41,083 nt of DNA from Gammaproteobacteria bacterium (lineage in GTDB: Bacteria > Pseudomonadota > Gammaproteobacteria > UBA6429 > Thiohalophilaceae), in NCBI GenBank assembly GCA_022712915.1, contig JAFLJQ010000100.1:1-41083 (forward strand), written 5' to 3'. Below, piece after piece: positions 35,273-41,083 of the stretch. Under the pieces are notes generated by a model that saw only the letters and a list, made by a program, of their open reading frames with translations, was not told the origin of the DNA and searched no databases. How positions within the stretch are numbered: position 1 is the stretch's first letter; every line of letters begins with the position of its first letter. The position numbers were made by a program, and so were the translations under genes.

Positions 35273-35979
35273 CAGCGAAAAGCGGAAAAACGATAACCAG
35301 CACCACGTACGGTTTGCACTAACTGATCATGTTCAAAAGGTTCCAATGCCTTGCGTAAACGCCGGATATGGACATCAACGGTGCGCTCTTCCACATAAAC
35401 ATGATCACCCCAGACATTATTCAGCACCTGTTCGCGGCTATAGACCCGTTCTGGGTTTTCCATAAAAAATCTTAATAACTTATATTCAGTAGGCCCTAAA
35501 TCTATCACACTCCCCTGACAAGAGACACGGTGAGCAGACATATCCAGATGCAAGCTACCCGCCTGCAATACTGTATTTTCAGCATGTCCTCCTGTTCGTC
35601 TTAATAGGGAGTTTATCCTAGCCACCAGTTCACGCGTGGAAAAAGGCTTGGTAAGGTAATCATCAGCCCCACTTTCAAGGCCCCGGATCATATCTTCTTC
35701 TTCCACCTTGGCTGTCAACATGATAATGGGGATATCACGTGTCTCTTCCTTGCGACGCAGGCTACGGGCAAAATCCACCCCACTGATACCCGGCATCATC
35801 CAGTCAAGCAGGATCATGTCGGGCCGCTGTTCACGCAACAAGGATCCGGCTTTATGGGCATCACTTGCCTCCAGACACCGAAAGCCTTCACTGGACAAAG
35901 CCAAGCAGACCATTTCCCGAATCGCCCGCTCATCATCAACGATCAATACCCGTCGAGTGGTTTGTAACTGTTCTGTCAT
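35272..35979 (-). CDS. phoB: Phosphate regulon response regulator PhoB
   Basis: The protein of about 235 residues has a receiver domain with [14 protein letters not shown], phospho-Asp in [13 protein letters not shown] and Lys in [11 protein letters not shown]. The winged helix includes [26 protein letters not shown] and [12 protein letters not shown]. It activates the Pho regulon at Pho boxes. I prefer ATG 35979 ([10 protein letters not shown]); a GTG four codons upstream (35991) is also possible. A Pho box upstream implies positive autoregulation. Confidence 0.96.
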   Translation of the reverse strand: MTEQLQTTRRVLIVDDERAIREMVCLALSSEGFRCLEASDAHKAGSLLREQRPDMILLDWMMPGISGVDFARSLRRKEETRDIPIIMLTAKVEEEDMIRGLESGADDYLTKPFSTRELVARINSLLRRTGGHAENTVLQAGSLHLDMSAHRVSCQGSVIDLGPTEYKLLRFFMENPERVYSREQVLNNVWGDHVYVEERTVDVHIRRLRKALEPFEHDQLVQTVRGAGYRFSAFR

Positions 35980-36013
35980 TTCTCTTATCACAAAGGCATT
36001 AAATCAGAATATC

Positions 36014-36031
36014 ATGACAATATTGTTACAG
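36014..36031 (-). promoter_or_regulatory. Pho box upstream of phoB
   Basis: On the minus strand, CTGTAACAATATTGTCAT matches the two CTGTCAT-like halves separated by 4 bp with few deviations. It lies 35 bp upstream of ATG 35979. The divergent amrB gene starts at 36154, so PhoB bound here could in principle also affect amrBA. Confidence 0.7.
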
Positions 36032-36153
36032 TTGCACAACAAACTACCAGGACAATAAATTTTACCATCAAACAATAACCGACTAAAATACTGCTATATT
36101 TTATTTACCACTGCTCCTTGAAGCCATCGACTTAAAACTCTATATTTAGTTCT

Positions 36154-36945
36154 ATGGACAAGCGAATTAGACTACCGGTCGTGGCCGGAATGTTTTATCC
36201 CGCCGATGCCAACGAGCTGGCCAATACGGTTCAAAGGTTGCTGGACGAGGTAGAGCCGCAAGATGGGCCGATTCCCAAAGCCTTAATTGCCCCCCATGCC
36301 GGATATATATATTCAGGGGCTATTGCGGCCAGTGCCTATGTCCAGCTAATACCGGCAAAATTTACCATTAAACATGTCATCTTGCTTGGCCCTTCCCATC
36401 ATGTACCCTTACACGGTCTAGCCGCAAGCAGTGCCACCCATTTTGAAACACCCCTTGGTTTAATCCCTATTGATACCCGGGCCATCTCACAAATCAGCCA
36501 TTTTCCCCAAGTGTCCATTAATGATGAAGCCCATGCCAAAGAACATAGCCTGGAGGTTCATTTACCCTTTTTACAACTAATCCTGGATGAGTTCAGTCTG
36601 ATACCCTTAGTGGTTGGCCAAAGTACCCCGGAAGAAGTCAATCAAATATTGGCAGATCTATGGGATGGCCCGGAGACATTGGTCGTCATCAGTTCAGATT
36701 TAAGTCACTATCATGACTATTTGGTCGCCAAACAACTGGATCAGAAAACATCTAGTGCAATAGAACATCTCGATTATCAGCACATTAATTATGAAAATGC
36801 CTGTGGTCGTGATCCCGTCAATGGCCTACTGCACTTCGCTAAACAGATCGGCATGAATGCCAGCACTATTGATGTACGTAGCTCCGGTGACACAGCAGGT
36901 AGCCATGATCAAGTTGTTGGTTATGGTGCCTACATGTTTCATTGA
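36154..36945 (+). CDS. amrB: AmmeMemoRadiSam system protein AmrB (Memo family)
   Basis: The 263-residue protein of the Memo/LigB-like fold has the family motifs MFYPADANEL, APHAGYIYSGAIAASAYV with a metal-ligand-type His, LLGPSHHVPLHG, EHSLEVHLPFLQ, VISSDLSHYHDY and a Cys-Gly-Arg-Asp segment near residue 214. Human MEMO1 relatives bind metal; the bacterial role is unknown. It is divergent from phoB and 11 bp ahead of amrA. The corresponding radical SAM gene amrS lies 10 kb away across the pst-pho cluster. Confidence 0.92.
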   Translation: MDKRIRLPVVAGMFYPADANELANTVQRLLDEVEPQDGPIPKALIAPHAGYIYSGAIAASAYVQLIPAKFTIKHVILLGPSHHVPLHGLAASSATHFETPLGLIPIDTRAISQISHFPQVSINDEAHAKEHSLEVHLPFLQLILDEFSLIPLVVGQSTPEEVNQILADLWDGPETLVVISSDLSHYHDYLVAKQLDQKTSSAIEHLDYQHINYENACGRDPVNGLLHFAKQIGMNASTIDVRSSGDTAGSHDQVVGYGAYMFH

Positions 36946-36956
36946 TTTAACTGTCC

Positions 36957-37511
36957 ATGTTAGAAGATTCACACAAACGACAACTGCTCAAACTTGCAGC
37001 AGCCTCCATCAAATACGGTCTGGAACACCACGTTGCCTTACCCGTCAATCTTGTTGAGTACCCCGCTGCCATGCAGCAAATTCGGGCAAGTTTTGTCACA
37101 CTGACCATCAATCAACAACTGCATGGTTGTATTGGCACGCTTGAAGCGCAACACCCCCTGGTAGAGGATGTCGTCAACAACGCCTTTGCTGCCGCCTTTC
37201 ATGATCCCCGTTTTAATCCATTGCAACGGAATGAATATCCACGGCTTCATTATCATATATCCCTGCTCAACTCACCCAGCCCCATGCAATTCAGCTCCGA
37301 GGCCGACTTTATTTCCCAATTAAGGCCGGGGATTGACGGCCTCATTCTGGAAGATCTGGGACGGCGTGGGACATTTTTACCCTCAGTTTGGGAAAGTCTA
37401 CCCAAACCGACTGATTTTATCCGCCATCTCAAGAGCAAGGCAGGTCTCAATCCAACGCACTGGTCACCCTCCCTGAAAGTGCAACGCTATACCGTAGAAG
37501 ATATCGAGTGA
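36957..37511 (+). CDS. amrA: AmmeMemoRadiSam system protein AmrA (AMMECR1 domain)
   Basis: The 184-residue AMMECR1-domain protein has FVTLTINQQLHGCIGTLEAQ, a slight variant of the family's LRGCIG signature. The rest matches the family: AAFHDPRFNPL, YHISLLNSPSPMQF and the C-terminal LPSVWESLPKPTDFIRHLKSKAGL. The conserved Cys in GCIG is present and may be catalytic. It forms an operon with amrB. No function is established for bacterial members beyond co-occurrence with Memo and a radical SAM enzyme. Confidence 0.92.
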   Translation: MLEDSHKRQLLKLAAASIKYGLEHHVALPVNLVEYPAAMQQIRASFVTLTINQQLHGCIGTLEAQHPLVEDVVNNAFAAAFHDPRFNPLQRNEYPRLHYHISLLNSPSPMQFSSEADFISQLRPGIDGLILEDLGRRGTFLPSVWESLPKPTDFIRHLKSKAGLNPTHWSPSLKVQRYTVEDIE

Positions 37512-37544
37512 GACTGAGATGATAACCATAATAATCACTCCGGC

Positions 37545-37572
37545 TAAATCATAAACCTTCCACTGCCCATAT
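37545..37572 (+). promoter_or_regulatory. Weak candidate flagellar (sigma-28-like) promoter before fliK
   Basis: TAAATCAT (37545-37552) and GCCCATAT (37565-37572) are 12 bp apart and loosely resemble TAAAGTTT-N11-GCCGATAA. The fit is poor at several positions, and fliK is often transcribed otherwise, so this is only a pointer. Confidence 0.2.
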
Positions 37573-37659
37573 TTTTCTTAATCACACCTATTGATTAATA
37601 TCAATTTTTACCGCTAATAATCGTACACCAGACAACAATGTTACAAACATATTTTATTT

Positions 37660-39237
37660 ATGAACATAAAAGGCCTAACCACAAACATAGTCGGTAAAAC
37701 ACAGGGCGACAGCAAGGGTATAAAACCTTCCGTAGCATCAGGTGATCATGCCCCGCATACCAATCCCCCTATACAAGCACAAACACTCAAGGCCTTGCAA
37801 ACCATGATCCAGAGCCTGCAATTAGGCAAGGTTTTTGACGTCATCGTAACGCGTGTAGAAGGTTCAATGATCACCCTGCAAATACCTGGTTCCCCAGCCG
37901 ATGCACCGGTATTACAGGCCGAGATGAAATCACCTCCAGCACTAGGTACCCGGCTGACCTTGCAATTAACCGACGATATCACTAAACCGGAACTCAAAGT
38001 CATCGCAACACCAAACTCACCGCAAGATGCCGTATCACGCAATCTTCGCACCACGCTGCAACAACAACAGGCCATGACACCTTTGTTGGCCAATCTTGCC
38101 TTGCTGGCCAAAAATACAAACATGGCATCAGCAGCTCTGCCAAAAGAAGTGATCGAGACGGTGCACCAACTCGTACAACAATTTTCCCATGCAGTACAAA
38201 TCAAAGAAGCACAAGGACTCAAACAGGCCATGCAACAATCCGGCCCCTATCTTGAATCAACCCTCGCCAAACAAAGCCTGCCCGCAGGATCAAAAGTAAC
38301 GGAGGTGACTCCCACGCAAACCATGAATATGATACCCGGCAGCACCGTTGATAAGACAAACAGCGAAGCAGGCAAACAAGCTCGCATCGATATGGTTACC
38401 CAAACCATTCAAAGTATGAGCAGGGCAATGCAACAACAACCTGTACCGGATGTACGAGCCAATCTGTTACGCCTGGCAACCGTCATACGCGCCACTGCCG
38501 AACTACATAGCATGCAACAAAATACCGCCAATGGAGATAATAAAACAACAGGCAATACCACAAGACCCGTAGTGACACCCTTGCCTGAGAGCCTGCTAAA
38601 CAGCAAACCCCTGGCACCACTGGATACAGCCAGCTCTATACTCACGACAAAACCTGCCAGCTATAGTTCAGAGCAGATCTTGCCCCAAAATCTGGGCATG
38701 ATCCGCAGCCAAACCCCTCAGCCTCAGGCAGCAGCCCAGGCCAGCCTGGTCAATATTCTCAATACAGGGGCGGCCCTCGATGAATTACTCGGTCAGGTTG
38801 AGGGTGCCCTGGCACGTATCCACGTACAACAATTACAAAGCGCTGCAACCGAACAGCAAAATCGACCGGTCTGGGCCATGGAGCTACCAATACGAACAGA
38901 ACAAGGCATCGACCTGTTTGATATGCGTATCCAGCGCGACACAGAAGAGCATGCCGAAGGTGATCCGAAGGCACCCTGGACAGTCACACTGGCCTTTGAT
39001 CTAGAAAAACTGGGGGCCATCAGGGCACAAGTCACTCTTTATGGCGAAGACCGGGTCAGCACTATTTTCTGGGCAGAACAGCAGGAGACCAGCACCTATT
39101 TTAATCAACACCTGGACAAGTTGGAGAGCCGACTAAAACATGTTGGATTAGATGTAGCCCGACTGGATTGCCGCCATGGGAAACCCGATCCCCCTTCCCC
39201 TTCACGGGAACCCCGCTTGGTGGATGAAAAAGTATGA
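37660..39237 (+). CDS. fliK: Flagellar hook-length control protein FliK
   Basis: The 525-residue protein has a low-complexity, Gln/Thr/Ala-rich central region (about residues 90-370) acting as the ruler, and a C-terminal Flg_hook domain (about 400-500). The domain contains WAMELPIRTEQGIDLFDMRI, WTVTLAFDLEKLGAIRAQVTL and STIFWAEQQETS. It controls hook length and the switch in export specificity through FlhB. It is followed with a 4-bp overlap by a FlhB C-terminal-like gene, which supports a type III export role. No other flagellar genes are in the window. Confidence 0.9.
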   Translation: MNIKGLTTNIVGKTQGDSKGIKPSVASGDHAPHTNPPIQAQTLKALQTMIQSLQLGKVFDVIVTRVEGSMITLQIPGSPADAPVLQAEMKSPPALGTRLTLQLTDDITKPELKVIATPNSPQDAVSRNLRTTLQQQQAMTPLLANLALLAKNTNMASAALPKEVIETVHQLVQQFSHAVQIKEAQGLKQAMQQSGPYLESTLAKQSLPAGSKVTEVTPTQTMNMIPGSTVDKTNSEAGKQARIDMVTQTIQSMSRAMQQQPVPDVRANLLRLATVIRATAELHSMQQNTANGDNKTTGNTTRPVVTPLPESLLNSKPLAPLDTASSILTTKPASYSSEQILPQNLGMIRSQTPQPQAAAQASLVNILNTGAALDELLGQVEGALARIHVQQLQSAATEQQNRPVWAMELPIRTEQGIDLFDMRIQRDTEEHAEGDPKAPWTVTLAFDLEKLGAIRAQVTLYGEDRVSTIFWAEQQETSTYFNQHLDKLESRLKHVGLDVARLDCRHGKPDPPSPSREPRLVDEKV

Positions 39238-39530
39238 GTGATGACCATCCCATAACACGACCAACCATTGCCGTCGCTCTCAACTACAATGAGGAATCGG
39301 CTCCCCGTGTCACCGCCAAAGGGGTAGGTGATATGGCTGAACACATCATGGCCATTGCCAAAGCTAATAATATCCCCTTGCAAGAAAACCCCGAACTGGT
39401 CAAAGTACTGGTCGAACTCGAACTGGGCACACAAATACCCGAAGCCCTGTACCTAGCCGTCGCAGAAGTGATCGCCTTTGCCTATTTATTGCGTGGCAAA
39501 TTCCCCAAAAACTGGAATACGAATCACTAA
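39234..39530 (+). CDS. Stand-alone FlhB/EscU C-terminal domain protein
   Basis: The 98-residue protein corresponds to the cytoplasmic cleaved fragment of FlhB: RPTIAVALNYNEESAPRVTA, AKGVGDMAEHIMAIAKANNI and PLQENPELVKVL all align with FlhB after its NPTH site. The autocleavage Asn is absent (RPTI in place of NPTH), so it is not self-processing. No membrane part is present. It is translationally coupled to fliK (ATGA overlap). Such FlhB-like proteins can partially replace FlhB C-terminal function in hook-length switching, so direct cooperation with FliK is likely. Confidence 0.9.
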   Translation: MSDDHPITRPTIAVALNYNEESAPRVTAKGVGDMAEHIMAIAKANNIPLQENPELVKVLVELELGTQIPEALYLAVAEVIAFAYLLRGKFPKNWNTNH

Positions 39531-39599
39531 CCTATTCATCCCACCTTAATATAGAGTCTCCGCATAAACTAATACCTGATAATAAACCATAAGATAAGA

Positions 39600-40189
39600 C
39601 GTTATATGTTAAGGATTAGGAGTACAAGAATCCACACAACCCCCAGAAAAATCGTGCACTGTGATCCGTTTTTTAATGATAAACAACGGCCCTTATCAGA
39701 ATTAAAAAACGCCGTTTGACGTTTGCCTTGATGAAAACAACCGTTGGGTAAATCTGGCACAGGTTATTTCCCAGAGATGAACTTACCCTGGCCTAATACT
39801 CAAGTCTTAATGCCACACAGGGTTGTCCCACCAAGGATGCATGTATCGTAATTGGTGCCGTCATCATCAAACATGAGCGGTGCCTGAGCGAAGCAGAAAC
39901 AATAATACAGATCCAGGAGAACATGTATTTGCACTATTTTCTTGGCTTAACCGATTTTCAAAGCAAGGCCGTTTTTGCACGGTCATTATTTGTTGACATC
40001 AGAAAAAGAATGGGGGAATAGGTCTTTAAGGCGTTTGAACAAAGCATCATTACGGCCCTAGAAACACAAAAATAAACGCCGACAATGAATCAGGCACAGA
40101 TAACGATGTCGATTTTGACAGCCAAACAATAGAAGAAACGACCATAAAGGTCACCACACATCAAGAAAACATAGTCCTGGATGTGACGG
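39600..40189 (+). pseudogene. Decayed DUF772-type (IS5/IS1182-like) transposase
   Basis: Fragments in several frames read like the N-terminal half of a DUF772 transposase: PLSELKNAV, NNRWVNLAQVIS, IVIGAVIIKH, IQENMYLHYFLGLTDFQSKA and ARSLFVDIRKRMGE, then a stop, then FKAFEQSIITALETQK. Further on, HQENIVLDVTV matches the start of its catalytic part. Several stops and frameshifts make it non-functional. The sequence switches to an IS4-type fragment near 40189, so the second half was lost when that element inserted or recombined. The left boundary is not defined. Confidence 0.7.
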
Positions 40190-40860
40190 TCATGGCTACC
40201 TGCCTGAATTGCCCACCATCACGGAAGGTAACATCAGCAATATTAAAATAGGTCGCACACTGACCTTCCCCAAAGGCAGCATTGTCGCTATCGGCCTAGG
40301 GTATAACTATAACCAACTGACTTCAAAAGGAGTACTCTTTGTCTCGCGTCTTAAGTCGGGTGCGAAAATACGTATTGTATGTCGCCATTCGCCATTCGGT
40401 ATTCGGTATTCGGTATTCGGTATTCAATGATAAAGGGATCACCCGTGATCAAACCATTGAATTCACGGGGAAGCAGATGGCATCGAGGTGTCACCTTTGA
40501 CTGCGCCGTATTGGTTAGCGTGATCCTGAGACCGGCAAGCACTATGTTTTTCTGACGAACCATTTCAAGCTAATGGCCAAGACCATTGCCGATATCTATA
40601 AAGTGCGGTGGCAGGTAGAATTGTTCTTTAAATGGATAAAACCGAACCTGAAGATCAAATCCTTTATCGGTACCAGTAAGAATGCCGTTATGACACAGAT
40701 ATGAATTGCTCTGTGCGTTTATTTGATCTTGGCCTTTATCAAGTTCCTGTCGGAATTTAACAAAAGCATGCAGCAAATTCTGCGAATATGACAGCTCAAT
40801 CTCTTTAATAAACAGGATCTGATGACCTTGCTGCGAGAGGTTCCTATTGGTGAGGCGCCA
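40190..40860 (+). pseudogene. Decayed IS4-family transposase
   Basis: The fragments match the catalytic part of an IS4-type DDE transposase: HGYLPELPTITEG, IKIGRTLTFPKGSIVAI, then GLGYNYNQLT where an intact enzyme would have the catalytic Asp in DRGY. NHFKLMAKTIADIY and VRWQVELFFKWIK (the YREK-type Glu motif) follow. Near 40704 a TGA replaces a Trp codon (MTQI-stop-IAL). A heptamer repeat tract interrupts it at 40383-40424. Missing catalytic residue, frameshifts and stops make it a pseudogene. The end reads LLREVP near 40853. Confidence 0.8.
40383..40424. repeat. Heptamer tandem repeat inside the IS4 remnant
   Basis: Six contiguous 7-bp units, two of CGCCATT followed by four of CGGTATT. The tract lies in place of normal transposase codons after RIVCRHS, so it arose by expansion or insertion after the gene was already dead. 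Confidence 0.9.
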
Positions 40861-40918
40861 TCAGCAAGAAATCAGTTGGAGTTAATATGAACGTTAACGG
40901 GACAGCAGTGATGTCATA

Positions 40919-41083
40919 TGTATTAGTCTCGACTTGATCTGGCACATCACTTGCAAAAGTGAGAGTTACCCGTTTTGATAAAGGTATCGAATCTTTAAAT
41001 CAAAACAACAAAAGGTAACTCTCAATGATCCATACTAACAATCCCATAATCAAACACAAAGCCGGTTTACTCAATTTAGCGGA
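40919..41083 (+). mobile_element. Left end of an IS481-like insertion sequence (partial)
   Basis: After the IS4 remnant the sequence changes to TGTATTAGTCTCGACTTGAT, which resembles IS481-family ends, and about 100 bp later a transposase-like gene starts. The left terminus near 40919 is inferred; the right end is beyond the window. Confidence 0.5.
41024..41083 (+). CDS. IS481-type transposase, N-terminal 20 codons (runs off window)
   Basis: The frame starts at ATG 41024 with AGGTAAC upstream and reads MIHTNNPIIKHKAGLLNLAE-like up to the edge. This matches the conserved N-terminus of IS481-family transposases, just before their helix-turn-helix. Nothing suggests damage in the visible part, unlike the two older IS remnants beside it. 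Only the first part is seen, so integrity cannot be judged. Confidence 0.6.

Noticed and set aside
37746-38231. 161-codon frame antisense to fliK
   Set aside because: Cys/Ser-rich translation is the usual shadow of a Gln/Thr/Ala-rich gene; no start signal.
40383-40424. CRISPR-like repeat
   Set aside because: Units are contiguous 7-mers without spacers, so this is a simple tandem repeat.

Overview
The window is a stretch of a gammaproteobacterial chromosome, probably from a free-living environmental species. The evidence is the large-type PstC/PstA permeases, PhoB/PhoR with recognisable Pho boxes, gltX and glnS side by side, GGDEF/EAL signalling, FliK and a diheme cytochrome c/cytochrome b561 pair. 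I cannot name the genus. Both edges carry mobile DNA.

Left edge (1-2.4 kb): the 5' end of an IS3-like orfA, an unrecognised membrane protein, and a large serine recombinase whose reading frame runs into the 3' half of a tRNA-Glu gene, which looks like the element's attachment site. Core translation block (2.3-6.1 kb, minus strand): gltX, glnS, tRNA-Ala(GGC), a small membrane protein and tRNA-Glu(UUC).

6.4-12 kb: a DUF2892 protein, a membrane GGDEF-EAL protein with a problematic start, the paired TIGR03546/TIGR03545 envelope proteins and an ExeA/GspA-like ATPase. 12.2-17.8 kb: oxidative pentose phosphate genes gnd and zwf, convergent pgl, then a six-hairpin glycosidase and a sucrose-phosphatase-like HAD enzyme. 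A 216-bp MITE-like element sits directly against the pgl start codon and appears to supply its ribosome binding site.

17.8-21.6 kb: a Crp/Fnr-type regulator divergent from an SDR-DUF2141-VTT operon with an 18-bp palindrome between them, a second MITE-like element whose ends resemble the first, and an orphan exported protein. 22.1-25.6 kb: a redox operon (cytochrome b561, diheme cytochrome c, PepSY protein, OmpR-type regulator, histidine kinase) preceded by an 11-bp-period direct repeat.

25.6-37.5 kb: a complete phosphate regulon (pstS, a small membrane ORF, pstCAB, phoU, phoBR) with Pho-box-like sites before pstS, pstC and phoB. It is bracketed by the three genes of the uncharacterised AmmeMemoRadiSam system: amrS on one side, amrB-amrA on the other. 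37.6-39.5 kb: fliK and a stand-alone FlhB C-terminal domain protein.

Right edge (39.6-41.1 kb): layered, decayed insertion sequences (DUF772-type, then IS4-type with a heptamer repeat tract) and the start of what looks like an intact IS481-type transposase.
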